A DNA stretch of 64,000 nucleotides from Sphingomonas sp. AP4-R1. GTDB lineage: Bacteria; Pseudomonadota; Alphaproteobacteria; Sphingomonadales; Sphingomonadaceae. Positions 24,728 to 33,501 of the stretch are shown piece by piece. Position 1 is the stretch's first letter. Each line of letters starts with the position of its first letter. A program made the translations under genes and the position numbers. The notes under the pieces were generated by a model. That model searched no databases, was not told where the DNA came from, and saw only the letters and a list, made by a program, of their open reading frames with translations. Location: NCBI RefSeq assembly GCF_013113735.1, contig NZ_CP053346.1, positions 4,726,001 through 4,790,000 on the forward strand. Reading direction: 5' to 3'.

Positions 24728-27235
24728 TTGACAAAACGCGTACTTTTTCAGGTTCATTGGTTTCTCGGCATCACCACAGGTCTTGTGCTCGCGGTGATGG
24801 GCGTCACAGGAGCGACGCTGAGCTTCGAGGACGAGATCCAGGCCTGGATGGCGCCATCCGTGTTCGCGCCCGGCATTCCTCTCATACGAGACCTCACACC
24901 CGATCAGATCATCGCCAGCGCGGAGACCGATCACCCTGGCTATCGGGTCACCTATCTCGACTGGCAGGTGTCGCGGGAGAAATCCCACGCCGTGTTCCTG
25001 ACGGCGATCTCGGGGAAGGACCGCGTGCGCGGTCATGTCGATCGCGCAGAGGGGACCTGGCTGGGGACCGGCAATGCGGCGCCCGTTTTCGAGACGCTGA
25101 CGCGGCTGCACCGCTGGCTGGCACTGCCGGGCAACGGCAACGGGATCGGCCGGCAGATTACCGGCTTCAGCGCGGTCGCGTTGATCTTCTTCGCTCTGTC
25201 CGGGTTCTATCTCCGCTGGCCTTCCCGCCCGCTCGACTGGCGGAACTGGTTTGTGCTGGATTGGCGTAAGACAGGGCGCAATCTCTGGCGCGCGCTTCAT
25301 GTGACCATCGGCACCTGGGTGCTGCTCTTCTATCTGCTGAGCGGCTTCACCGGCCTTTGGTGGAGCTATGGCTGGTATCGGCAGGGGGTTACCTCCGCCC
25401 TGACCGGGAAGTCCTCACCTGGTGGTGGCAACCGTCGAGGCGAGGCCTCGGTGGAGGCGGGTCCCGCGATCGACGCGGCCTGGCGCGCCTTCGGGCGTGA
25501 GACCCGAGGCCGTTATGCTCAGGTCGGCATCACCACCTCACGTACCTCGGAAGGCGCGTCGGTCCAGTTCGACGCCTTGCCGGCGAACGCACGCCATATG
25601 CGCCAGATCGACAAATATACGTATGACGTGACGACCGCCGAGCGCACGTCCTTCGAACCCTATGACCGGCGACCACTCGGGGTGGTTGTTACGCAGAGCG
25701 TCTACGAGTTGCACCGGGGCGCCTTCTTCGGGATAGCCGGACGCATCGCCTTGTTGTTGACCAGCCTGTCCATGCCGTTGTTCACGGTCACGGGCTTCCT
25801 GCTCTACCTTTCTCGCAGAAAGAAAAAGCCGAGGAGACAGCACAGGTTAGCCGGTTCTGAAAGGCCAGCGGATCTGCTGGTCGCCTTCGCAAGTCAAACC
25901 GGGACGGCGGAACTGGAAGCGCACAATGCGGCAAGCGCCTTGGCCCTGGGCGGCGTGCGAGCGGAGGTGGTCCCCGTCGGCAAGCTGACAGCGGAAAGCT
26001 TGGTCGCCGCCGGGACGGTCCTGTTCGTCGTCAGCACGTACGGCGACGGTGAGCCGCCGGACATGGCGCGAGGCTTCGCCAGCCGGCTGATGGCGAATGC
26101 GGATGCGGATCTCACCGACTTGCAGTATGGCGTACTCGCGCTGGGCGATCGGGAATATGACGATTTCTGCGCTTTCGGTCAGGCGATCGACACTTGGCTA
26201 GCACGGGCCGGTGCCTCGCCGCTGTTCGCTCGCATCGACATGGATCGGGACGACGACGCCGCGCGCGAGAACTGGCACGTGGCGCTGCGTGGCTTGGGGG
26301 CTGGCGAAGGAACGCGCGGGCAAGCCACCATAGCCTATGAGCCGTGGACACTCGTGGCACGCCATGCCCTCAATCCTGGAAGCGATGCGGCTACGGCCTT
26401 TCACCTCCGGTTCAAGCCACCCTCCCATATCGAGCCGGACTGGCAACCCGGCGATGTGGTCGAGATCCTGCCGTGCAACGATCCTGGGCGTGTCGAAGCC
26501 CTACTCGCGGCGCGACCGTCCGATGATGAGGTGGCTACGATATCCGGCACGCTCCGCGAACAGCTCGATCGACTTATTCTCCCGAAGCTTTCGGTAGGCC
26601 TCGACCAGATCGACACAACCGCTCTCCATCCTTTACCGCCGCGCGAATATTCGGCTGCCTCGATCGTTGCCGACGGATCGCTGGACCTCGTCGTCCGTCA
26701 GGTGCGCGACCCGGAGGGCGAACTGGGAATCGGATCGGGGTGGTTGACGGCACATCTTCCACTCGGCGCCACGACAATGCTGCGGGTGCGCCCCAATCCT
26801 GCGTTTCGTGTGCCGAACGATGCCGGGCCACTCATCCTGATCGGGAATGGCACCGGCATCGCCGGGCTGCGCGCTCATCTCAGGGCCGCAGAGCATCAGG
26901 GAGCATTCGGCCATTGGCTGCTGTTCGGCGAGCGGTCGCGAAGGCATGAAAGCTTCTTCGACGATGAGCTGAGCGCTTGGCAGGCGACGGGCGTGCTCGA
27001 ACGGCTCGACCGTTCCTTCTCCCGCGAGTCTGCCTGCGGGCTCTACGTACAGCATCTCGTGATTCAGCATGCCAGCGAGATAGGACGATGGATCGAAGGC
27101 GGCGCGAGTGTCCTTGTCTGCGGCAGTCTCGACGGGATGGCCCAGTCCGTCGACGTAGCGCTTTCCGACATTATAGGCGAAGATCAACTTGCGAGCCTCA
27201 GCGAGGTCGGAAGATACAAGCGCGACGTCTACTAA
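24728..27235 (+). CDS. PepSY-domain membrane flavoreductase (siderophore-iron reductase type)
   Basis: An 835-residue fusion. Residues about 1-370 are a PepSY-TM membrane part (VLFQVHWFLGITTGLVLAVM, LHRWLALPGNGNGIGRQITG, LHVTIGTWVLLFYLLSGFTG, HRGAFFGIAGRIALLLTSLS), with His residues placed for haem. A flavodoxin domain follows (LLVAFASQTGTAELEAHNAA, VVSTYGDGEPPD, ALGDREYDDFCAFG), then a FAD/NAD(P)H reductase domain (LILIGNGTGIAGLRAHLRAA, WLLFGERSRR, VLVCGSLDGMAQSVD, ending YKRDVY). Such proteins pass electrons from NAD(P)H across the inner membrane to ferric siderophores. TTG at 24728 has AAGGA 9 bases upstream; the ATG at 24692 abuts the Fur box and lacks one. The siderophore receptor is 88 bases upstream. 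Confidence 0.88.
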   Translation: MTKRVLFQVHWFLGITTGLVLAVMGVTGATLSFEDEIQAWMAPSVFAPGIPLIRDLTPDQIIASAETDHPGYRVTYLDWQVSREKSHAVFLTAISGKDRVRGHVDRAEGTWLGTGNAAPVFETLTRLHRWLALPGNGNGIGRQITGFSAVALIFFALSGFYLRWPSRPLDWRNWFVLDWRKTGRNLWRALHVTIGTWVLLFYLLSGFTGLWWSYGWYRQGVTSALTGKSSPGGGNRRGEASVEAGPAIDAAWRAFGRETRGRYAQVGITTSRTSEGASVQFDALPANARHMRQIDKYTYDVTTAERTSFEPYDRRPLGVVVTQSVYELHRGAFFGIAGRIALLLTSLSMPLFTVTGFLLYLSRRKKKPRRQHRLAGSERPADLLVAFASQTGTAELEAHNAASALALGGVRAEVVPVGKLTAESLVAAGTVLFVVSTYGDGEPPDMARGFASRLMANADADLTDLQYGVLALGDREYDDFCAFGQAIDTWLARAGASPLFARIDMDRDDDAARENWHVALRGLGAGEGTRGQATIAYEPWTLVARHALNPGSDAATAFHLRFKPPSHIEPDWQPGDVVEILPCNDPGRVEALLAARPSDDEVATISGTLREQLDRLILPKLSVGLDQIDTTALHPLPPREYSAASIVADGSLDLVVRQVRDPEGELGIGSGWLTAHLPLGATTMLRVRPNPAFRVPNDAGPLILIGNGTGIAGLRAHLRAAEHQGAFGHWLLFGERSRRHESFFDDELSAWQATGVLERLDRSFSRESACGLYVQHLVIQHASEIGRWIEGGASVLVCGSLDGMAQSVDVALSDIIGEDQLASLSEVGRYKRDVY

Positions 27236-27595
27236 AGGCAACCAAAAGCTTGCCCTACGGCTTTCGATCGCAAAACGCCGATCGCTCCCAACCATGGTCG
27301 GCTTCGTCGAGCACGCAAACAAATAGACCCATGTGTGGACGGCCCTCCGTTGGCAAGTACGAGCATTCGCCTAGCGTTGCTGGTTGGTGCGGCCATGTGT
27401 CCGACCTGTTGGTGCGGCGCATAGTGCCGCTGGCCGTAATGCCATTCGCGCGTCTCGGGTCCCGATCAATCCCGCGCACTCGAGGTGCTTGGGTCATAGT
27501 GGGTTTTCCCGATCCGGCGGTTCAACCGGCTTGTTGCATTAGCTCCTGATCGCCCTTTCCAACCTCGTCAGGCGCGGTCGCCCGCGCCGTGTTCC
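27236..27595. other. gene-free stretch left of the IS110 element
   Basis: No gene supported in 360 bases. Positions 27327-27342 (ACCCATGTGTGGACGG) are a diverged copy of the ACCCAnnnGCGGAC repeat. A block CCGGCTTGTTGCATTAGC at 27527-27544 looks like the tip of an insertion sequence, but no partner end was found. The left end of the IS110 element must lie in the last 60 or so bases. Confidence 0.35.
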
Positions 27596-28618
27596 TTATG
27601 CCACCAGCGGCTCACGATACCGCTCACCGCTGGCCATCATCGCCCAGATCATGCGCGCGTTCTTGTTGGCGAGCGCAACCGCGGCGACCTTGGTCTTGCG
27701 GCGGGCGAGCAGCTGAACAAGCCACGGCCGCTTGGCGCCGTTACGTTCGGCAAAGCGCACCACCGCCATGGCGCCGACGATCAGCATCTGGCGCAGGTAC
27801 TGATGGCCGGCCTTGGTGATGCCGCCGAGCCGCTCCTTGCCGCCGCTGGAATTCTGCCGCGGCACCAGGCCGATCCACGCGGCGAGGTTGCGGCCTGAGC
27901 GGAAGATCGCAGGATCGGGAACGGTGGCGACGATGGCGCTGGCGAGCAGCGGCCCCACGCCGGGTATCTCCATCAGCCGACGGCCAAGCTCGGTCTCGCG
28001 TGCGCTCGCCAAGATGCGGCGGTCGTTTTCCAGGATCTGCTCTTTCACAATGCGCAGCTGAGCCGCCAGCATCTCCAGGCAAAACCGCGCATCGGACGGC
28101 ACCCGCTCGTCGGCAGGATCGGCGATCACGTCGAGGAGCTGCTCGATGCCGTTCCTGCCGATCGGCGCCGCAACCCCGAACTCGGCCAGATGCGCCCGCA
28201 TCGCGTTCGACAGCTGCGTCCGTTGGCGGTTCAGGATCAGGCGGACACGATGGAGCATCATCGCGCTCTGCTGCTCAGGCGACTTGATGCCGACAAAGCG
28301 CATCGTCGGCCGGGTCACCGCCTCGCAGATCGCCTCGGCATCGGCTGCATCGTTCTTGCTGCGCTTGACGTACGGCTTCACGTACTGCGCCGGCATGAGT
28401 TTCACGTCATGCCCGAGCGCCACCAGCTCGCGTGCCCAGTAATGCGAGGTTGCGCAGGCCTCGATGCCAACCAGGCACGGCGGCAGCTTGGCGAAGAACT
28501 TTAGCATGCGGCCACGGGTCAGGCGCTGGCGAACCACCGCAACACCCTCCGCGTCGACCCCGTGCACCTGGAATACGTTCTTCGCGAGATCGAGACCTAT
28601 CGTCGTGACGTTCCCCAT
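27596..28618 (-). CDS. IS110 family transposase
   Basis: A 340-residue DEDD-type recombinase. The RuvC-like N-terminal domain carries IGLDLAKNVFQVHGVD (first Asp), CLVGIEACATSHYWARELVA (Glu) and VKRSKNDAADAEAICEAVTR (Asp pair). The C-terminal Tnp domain has IPGVGPLLASAIVATVPDPA and PRQNSSGGKERLGGITKAGH, with the serine nucleophile region of IS110/IS1111 proteins, and ends YREPLVA. The true start is the ATG at 28618 (MGNVTTIGLD); a longer upstream frame overlaps the structured noncoding end. All key residues are present, so the element may be active. Transposition is guided by a bridge RNA in this family. Confidence 0.95.
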   Translation of the reverse strand: MGNVTTIGLDLAKNVFQVHGVDAEGVAVVRQRLTRGRMLKFFAKLPPCLVGIEACATSHYWARELVALGHDVKLMPAQYVKPYVKRSKNDAADAEAICEAVTRPTMRFVGIKSPEQQSAMMLHRVRLILNRQRTQLSNAMRAHLAEFGVAAPIGRNGIEQLLDVIADPADERVPSDARFCLEMLAAQLRIVKEQILENDRRILASARETELGRRLMEIPGVGPLLASAIVATVPDPAIFRSGRNLAAWIGLVPRQNSSGGKERLGGITKAGHQYLRQMLIVGAMAVVRFAERNGAKRPWLVQLLARRKTKVAAVALANKNARMIWAMMASGERYREPLVA

Positions 28619-28621
28619 CGT

Positions 28622-28673
28622 GGCTCTCCCTTCCGGCTCTCCGCAGATCATTCTGCGGGAGGGTTGGAGAGCC
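28622..28673 (-). ncRNA. candidate IS110 bridge RNA hairpin region
   Basis: Immediately upstream of the transposase start are nested inverted repeats: outer arms GGCTCTCC (28622-28629) and GGAGAGCC (28666-28673), and inner arms CCGCAGA (28641-28647) and TCTGCGG (28652-28658) with a 4-base loop. IS110-group elements encode their bridge (seek) RNA in this noncoding end, so this structure is a good candidate for part of it. The full RNA would probably extend beyond these arms. Identification is by position and structure only. Confidence 0.45.
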
Positions 28674-28826
28674 GTCCACGTCATCAGTCCCGGACGTTCA
28701 GGTCGCCTTGCCCGCTCTCCAATTACAGACATTCATTCATCGCGCTTGATCGATCGATGAGCTCAGTCTCACACGTCGAGCCTGTGGAGGCATTTCGAAG
28801 GGTCGTTCCGGGAGAAAGATCGGCAG

Positions 28827-28922
28827 ATGCCTACCGAACCGACTGTCGATGAGGTGATCCAGCAGGATATCGACGCATTCCCGTCTTTAGGTAACGTGCG
28901 CATATGTCCGGCTCTCTCCTGA
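28827..28922 (+). CDS. possible 31-residue upstream peptide overlapping the NTPase gene
   Basis: ATG at 28827, with GGGAGAAAG about 10 bases before it, opens MPTEPTVDEVIQQDIDAFPS then LGNVRICPALS and stops at 28922, overlapping the first 19 bases of the large nuclease-NTPase gene in another frame. The acidic, soluble peptide could be a leader whose translation is coupled to the NTPase, or the remnant of a small gene cut by the IS110 insertion. I do not recognise it. Confidence 0.3.
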   Translation: MPTEPTVDEVIQQDIDAFPSLGNVRICPALS

Positions 28923-31900
28923 TCAATCCTGAGCTCTGGACTTCGAGTCGCGCAGGTGCACGGGCGGGGCGCGGCTTTCGTTTTCAGGATGCAGCCGGCG
29001 CCTGGCTTGCCACCCGCATCTGGTCGGGTGACGTGCCTTTCACGGCATTGGTCGCTGAAGGCGTCGACGATCTAACTCTGCACGGCCCGGACGGCGAATT
29101 ACGGGTTCAGGTCAAGGCACGCCACGACCCCCGAGGTCGTTTCAGCACGGCGGAGGTGGCCGGTCATCTTTTGAAGTCCCTTGGGACGATGGACGCCACT
29201 GCTGTGCGCGCTGGCACCTGTAGACTAATGCTACTGCTCGAACGCCCTCCCGAGGACCTGGTAGAAAGTCGATCCGGTCCTGTGATCGACCAGCCCGGGA
29301 ACGCCGCGCTTCTGGCGCCGTATCTCGCCGGTATTTGTGCTACCTTCCGGATGAATCTCGAGGAACTTCTCGACCGGGTAAGTTTGGTCTACATGGCCGA
29401 TCCTGTCGACGCCGTCGTCGAAATGGTCTGCAACCGCCGCTCGACCGCTGATGCCATCGCCAAGCTGATCGCCCATTGCCTCCGCCACCTCGTCGGAGCG
29501 CAGTCCGACCGCAATTATCGGGCGTCACCGGATCAGACCGCGACCATCGATGCGACCGATGTCGAGCGGATTGTCGAAGACGTCCTGCAACTTGTCGACC
29601 CGAACGCGCTTTATCCGGCTGTTGCGGAGGGGCTGTGCGAACCGGTGTCTTTCGATCCCGTTCATGAGGGGCGCTTCTACGAAGGCGTGGATGCGCTGCC
29701 CGGCCACGTCGCAGCCGGCTTGGTGCTGGATAGGCCCGCTCTTATCGAGGAAATCGCAGCCGGCTTGCAGCGACAACGGGCAGCTCTGGTTGCGGGACCT
29801 TCGGGCTCCGGCAAATCGGCTGCAGCTTGGCTCTTCGCTTGGCAGAACCGACATGCGGTGCGCTGGTATCGCCTTCGTCGGGCGAGCGCCGATCAGGCGC
29901 ACCTGCTGGTGCAACTGGCCAGAAGCTTGGAAGCGTCTGCCGATCGGCCGGTGGGGTTCGTCCTCGACGATGTTGGCCGCGATCTTGGCGGCATCTGGGA
30001 GGCGCTCTCGACCGAGCTCGGCCATGTGCCTGGCATCGTTCTGCTCGGCACCGTCCGGGAAGAGGATCTTTTCGTCATCGGCAATCTGGCATCAACGGCG
30101 ATCGCAAGGCCTGAACTGGACGCCGAGCTAGCCGAGCGGATCTGGGCGGCGCTCATAGCGGATTTCGAACCTGCCTTTTTGCATTGGCTTGAACCGTTCG
30201 AACTCTCGCGGGGCCTTTTGCTAGAGTACAGTCACCTGCTGACGAGCGGGCAGCGGATGCAGGACACACTGGATGCTCAGGTGCGGCGACGTCTTTCCGA
30301 AGGCCGGGACGATGAGCTTGCCATTCTTCAGGCGGTCATCCCCATCACCCGGTTTTCCGGTACGATAGATGCAGAGCATTTGCGCACGCACTTGCAACTC
30401 GCGGCTGGCCCCTTCGCACGTGCCCTCGCACGCCTCGTTGACGAGCACGCGATCCGCCTGACGCCGGATCATGCGCTCGCAGGTCTGCATCAAATACGCT
30501 CCGCCGGACTCCATGTAGCGTTGAGCCAACTCCTTCCACGTTCGGCAGAGGACGAACTGACAGAGACGATCCTCCTTCTGCGCGCGCAGGATTTCGCTTT
30601 CGTGCTGCCGCAGCTGCTAAATGCACTGGAGGGCATGGACAATGCGCTGATAGATGCGCTGGCCGCCAGATTCCCGTCCCTGTCCGTACGCCAGCAAGCC
30701 GCGATCTTTCACGGCCTCGGCCTTGCAGCTTGTGATCGCGTTGCTGCCGCGTGGACGCAGATCGTGGAGGAAGAAGGACTTGAGGCTCGTCAGGCGCCCT
30801 TTGCCTTCGCCTGCGGCCTCGCCGGGAGCAGATTCGAAATTCCGGCTCTCGCGAAACTCGACGCTACCTCCGCCAGATTCGGACAGGCCGCCCGCAACGA
30901 TCTTCGAACGGCGCTACTCGCCCGGCTTAGTCCCCTGCCCGACGAGCTAGACGTGGATCTTGATGACTTTCACGAACTTGCGGCCGCCCTTGTACCATTA
31001 CCATTCCTGACCCCAGCGCCCGCGTTCCGGTGCCAGCCGGGCTGGGCCGACATCACCGCGCCGCTGGAGCAGGCACTGGGTCTGGCTGCGACGATCCGCG
31101 AGTTCGGAATAGAAGCCGCGGAGGCGCTGGTCGCGCGGTTCGGTGGCACCGCCTACCTTTTGACCCGCCTGTATCAAGAGACCGCTTGGGTAACCGCGCC
31201 GACGTTCGATGCGGACGGGACCGAGCTTGTCGTTTCATCCAACGTTCGGTTCATTGGTGGGCCGGTTCACGAACAAGCGAATGACATCGTTGTCGGGTAC
31301 TGCGCCCGTCTTCTGGCGGCGGCGCCCGGTGCGGAGATCGCCGTATCGACGATGATCGGCTGGGACGGCAGCCCGGCCGGGTTCAACGGCTATCCGATTG
31401 CGGACAAGAGGATCCCGCGCGAGAATTCCCCGTCGCCAACGCGGCTGGCATGGAACCGGGCGGCGCTACGCGCAATCCAAGCCCGCAACGGGCCGACGAC
31501 CGAGAGCGGACGCGCCAATGCACTTTCGTCCGCCATCATCGAACTATCCGAAATGCTTGCCGATGCCGCAGAGCATTATTGCCGCGGACGTCCTGCGGAC
31601 GTGAGACTTAACTCACTGCTGGCGATCCGCGGCCTCCTCAATTCCCACATCGAGCCACCATCCCCCGGCGTCGGTACAGGATCGGCTCGAGATGCCGGCG
31701 AATACCGGGTGGCGGATCAGGCCTATGATTTCGTGGCGGCGGTTACAAAGCTGGCCGGGGATCTCGCGATCGGGGTCGAGCGTCCCTTGATTAGCTCGAC
31801 CGAAGCTGCGGAACTCGCGGAGACGGCCTCGGCGCTACTGGAAGCAGACACCTGGCGTTGGCTCGAAAGTCCACCCTCGGAAGCGCTCCGGAGCCTGCTC

Positions 31901-32785
31901 CTCATTTTACGGGACCTTGATGCGATCCTTGGTGACGCATTCGCGTTTCCCGATGCATTTAGGCGATCACAAATCCTTGCTGATCGCACTTCGCGTACCA
32001 GGCACGCGCGTATCCGCTTCGGGAAAGACAGTCGCGCTAGGGCGCAACGGGCGGGCGAAAACATGGCTGACCGTATCCGCGCCGCCCTGGCCGCGCGGCA
32101 AATCGAGGCCATTGTCATTGCCAAGCCACTAGATAATCAGACCGAGCCTTATTGGCCGCGAATAGAATATGCCGTCCTGCTACCCGTCGATCATCTCATT
32201 GCTTTCATGCACCTGGCAGAGGAGTTTATCGACGTGGTGCGGAGCTTCTCCGATGCTCCCAGGATCACGATCGTACCGATGCGCGAGGGGATGATCGTGA
32301 CTCTACTGGCGGGTGTGATCCGGGACAGTTTCCTCCCGGCGCCCGATTTCAAGGGAAGATGGGACGGCCACCTCCCGCATCCCTTTCTGGAAGAAGAAGC
32401 GGCGGGTGCATTCTGTGAGGCGTTCACCGTACTGGTGGAAGCATCGACTGTGCTCGCGAATGCCGATCGTCCGCTCAACGAGGAGGAAATGGCGCACGCG
32501 CAAGGCTTAATCGACCGAATTCGGGAGAGGCTCGCAGTTCTGAGCAGGCTCCGTGACGAGCAATCGGACGAGGACGCCGCGCTCGCCTGCGCGTTCACCG
32601 CCGAGGTCCTGAACCGGCTCGTCACCGAATTTGACGGCGATCCTGAGGGATCACTGTCGGCCGAGATCGCCAGGATGGGGAACGGTCAGCCTTCCGGATT
32701 CACAACTCAGGTTATCGCCTATCGCATCGGCCTTCTGGAGCGGGACATCCTCTGCTCACGGGCAAAAGCTGGAACGGGCCCCTGA
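28904..32785 (+). CDS. Cap4-like nuclease fused to P-loop NTPase, putative antiphage protein
   Basis: A 1293-residue soluble protein. Residues about 20-120 resemble the Cap4/DUF4297-type dsDNA nuclease domain: GRGFRFQDAAGAWLATRIW, then EGVDDLTLH and ELRVQVKARH, giving the E-(x)-DD-(x)-QxK signature of a PD-(D/E)XK site (Glu52, Asp55/56, Gln69, Lys71). Residues about 297-305 are Walker A (GPSGSGKSA), and residues about 349-357 a Walker B with paired acids (VGFVLDDVG), as in STAND-type NTPases. The remaining 900 residues are helical and Ala/Leu-rich, suited to a sensor of repeats, with no recognised enzyme. Nuclease-NTPase-sensor proteins of this layout act in Avs-like phage defence. Family assignment is by motif pattern only. 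Confidence 0.7.
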   Translation: MSGSLLINPELWTSSRAGARAGRGFRFQDAAGAWLATRIWSGDVPFTALVAEGVDDLTLHGPDGELRVQVKARHDPRGRFSTAEVAGHLLKSLGTMDATAVRAGTCRLMLLLERPPEDLVESRSGPVIDQPGNAALLAPYLAGICATFRMNLEELLDRVSLVYMADPVDAVVEMVCNRRSTADAIAKLIAHCLRHLVGAQSDRNYRASPDQTATIDATDVERIVEDVLQLVDPNALYPAVAEGLCEPVSFDPVHEGRFYEGVDALPGHVAAGLVLDRPALIEEIAAGLQRQRAALVAGPSGSGKSAAAWLFAWQNRHAVRWYRLRRASADQAHLLVQLARSLEASADRPVGFVLDDVGRDLGGIWEALSTELGHVPGIVLLGTVREEDLFVIGNLASTAIARPELDAELAERIWAALIADFEPAFLHWLEPFELSRGLLLEYSHLLTSGQRMQDTLDAQVRRRLSEGRDDELAILQAVIPITRFSGTIDAEHLRTHLQLAAGPFARALARLVDEHAIRLTPDHALAGLHQIRSAGLHVALSQLLPRSAEDELTETILLLRAQDFAFVLPQLLNALEGMDNALIDALAARFPSLSVRQQAAIFHGLGLAACDRVAAAWTQIVEEEGLEARQAPFAFACGLAGSRFEIPALAKLDATSARFGQAARNDLRTALLARLSPLPDELDVDLDDFHELAAALVPLPFLTPAPAFRCQPGWADITAPLEQALGLAATIREFGIEAAEALVARFGGTAYLLTRLYQETAWVTAPTFDADGTELVVSSNVRFIGGPVHEQANDIVVGYCARLLAAAPGAEIAVSTMIGWDGSPAGFNGYPIADKRIPRENSPSPTRLAWNRAALRAIQARNGPTTESGRANALSSAIIELSEMLADAAEHYCRGRPADVRLNSLLAIRGLLNSHIEPPSPGVGTGSARDAGEYRVADQAYDFVAAVTKLAGDLAIGVERPLISSTEAAELAETASALLEADTWRWLESPPSEALRSLLLILRDLDAILGDAFAFPDAFRRSQILADRTSRTRHARIRFGKDSRARAQRAGENMADRIRAALAARQIEAIVIAKPLDNQTEPYWPRIEYAVLLPVDHLIAFMHLAEEFIDVVRSFSDAPRITIVPMREGMIVTLLAGVIRDSFLPAPDFKGRWDGHLPHPFLEEEAAGAFCEAFTVLVEASTVLANADRPLNEEEMAHAQGLIDRIRERLAVLSRLRDEQSDEDAALACAFTAEVLNRLVTEFDGDPEGSLSAEIARMGNGQPSGFTTQVIAYRIGLLERDILCSRAKAGTGP

Positions 32786-32837
32786 ACCCGCCTTTCCGGA
32801 ATGTAGAAGATTCCCGGGATCCGAACAGTGAATAGGA

Positions 32838-33044
32838 TCAACGCCATTTCGGGCTTTCTCGCATCGCAATGATCATCGCGAAGAAAGGCCGGCCGGCTGG
32901 CGTCGGCACCAGCCCCCATCCGCTGCAGGTTGTGCAGTCCGACGGACCCATTACACCGGGTTTCCGGTTCTGCTTGGCGGACGGCATATCGAACCAGCGC
33001 CCGCTCCCCGAACAATCGGGGCATGCCGTGATCATATCATCCAT
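32838..33044 (-). CDS. small protein with two CxxCxGxG zinc motifs
   Basis: A 68-residue protein (MDDMITACPDCSGSGRWFDM at its start) with two DnaJ-type motifs, CPDCSGSG and CTTCSGWG, spaced about 30 residues apart, which would bind one zinc ion. The second half ends MIIAMRESPKWR. The paired motifs make chance unlikely, but the ribosome site is weak and no family was recognised. It lies convergent with the nuclease-NTPase gene and upstream, on the opposite strand, of the RiPP cluster. Confidence 0.45.
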   Translation of the reverse strand: MDDMITACPDCSGSGRWFDMPSAKQNRKPGVMGPSDCTTCSGWGLVPTPAGRPFFAMIIAMRESPKWR

Positions 33045-33354
33045 TTGTCATCACACTCCCCTTGCTACCTCGCGAGTCGATAGGGCGTTTTTCTATGTAG
33101 CCACTGCCCATGTCGCATTCACCTTATCACGCCATAGCCAAGTAAGATCGACTGATAGAGACAGAGTCTTCAGATAAAACTCTATCTTTCACAATGGAAA
33201 TACATAAAATAACGAGAATTAATTTCTCTTTATCGAAAAATTTGCCGATTCACTGCCAGCCCATCGCTCGGCGAGCGCAAATCGACTTGCGCAATAAATT
33301 CTATCAGTCATGTGCAAGAGATGCTACGATAGAGGATAGCGAAGGAGATTGGCA
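33045..33354 (+). promoter_or_regulatory. AT-rich promoter region of the RiPP cluster
   Basis: These 310 bases hold no gene. The part 33170-33310 is far richer in A and T than the rest of the window (for example AATTAATTTCTCTTTATCG near 33218-33236), which is unusual for this genome and marks either a foreign promoter region or a junction. The precursor gene starts at 33355 after AAGGAG. A specific -35/-10 pair cannot be named with confidence. Confidence 0.45.
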
Positions 33355-33501
33355 ATGGACAGCAAGGCGTTGACGACCCCGACGGCGCTCGACCTTCCCC
33401 TCGACAGCGCGGCGCTGCGCCGACTGATCGACGAAGTGGCGGGCGGCCAGCATTCCGCGATGCGGGGATATAACCGTACCCATAACCGACATAATCGGTG
33501 A
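33355..33501 (+). CDS. yhhA: cyclophane (triceptide) RiPP precursor peptide 1
   Basis: A 48-residue gene with AAGGAG 8 bases before its ATG. The leader contains ALRRLIDEVAGG (residues 20-31), which is nearly repeated in precursor 2 (ALQRLIDEV), and the C-terminus is GYNRTHNRHNR, ending exactly at the last Arg. It therefore carries three aromatic-X-Arg triplets: Y39-N40-R41, H43-N44-R45, H46-N47-R48. Radical SAM triceptide synthases join an aromatic ring to the beta-carbon of the third residue in such triplets, so up to three cyclophanes are expected. The stop overlaps the GTG of the maturase by GTGA. The name yhhA (Tyr-His-His) is from memory of the family and should be read as a family label, not the E. 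coli gene. Confidence 0.85.
   Translation: MDSKALTTPTALDLPLDSAALRRLIDEVAGGQHSAMRGYNRTHNRHNR

Larger units (their letters stand above)
27540..28682 (-). mobile_element. IS110-family insertion sequence (ends approximate)
   Basis: The element consists of one transposase gene and its flanking noncoding ends. IS110 elements have no clear terminal inverted repeats, so the borders are estimates: the right border is set before the interspersed repeat that starts at 28683, and the left within the last bases before the transposase stop. The noncoding region upstream of the transposase is structured and is the longer end, as in the IS110 subgroup (the IS1111 subgroup has the long end downstream). Confidence 0.6.

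Noticed and set aside
27527..27544. CCGGCTTGTTGCATTAGC as an insertion sequence terminal repeat
   Set aside because: It looks like an IS tip, but no matching end or transposase remains to support it.
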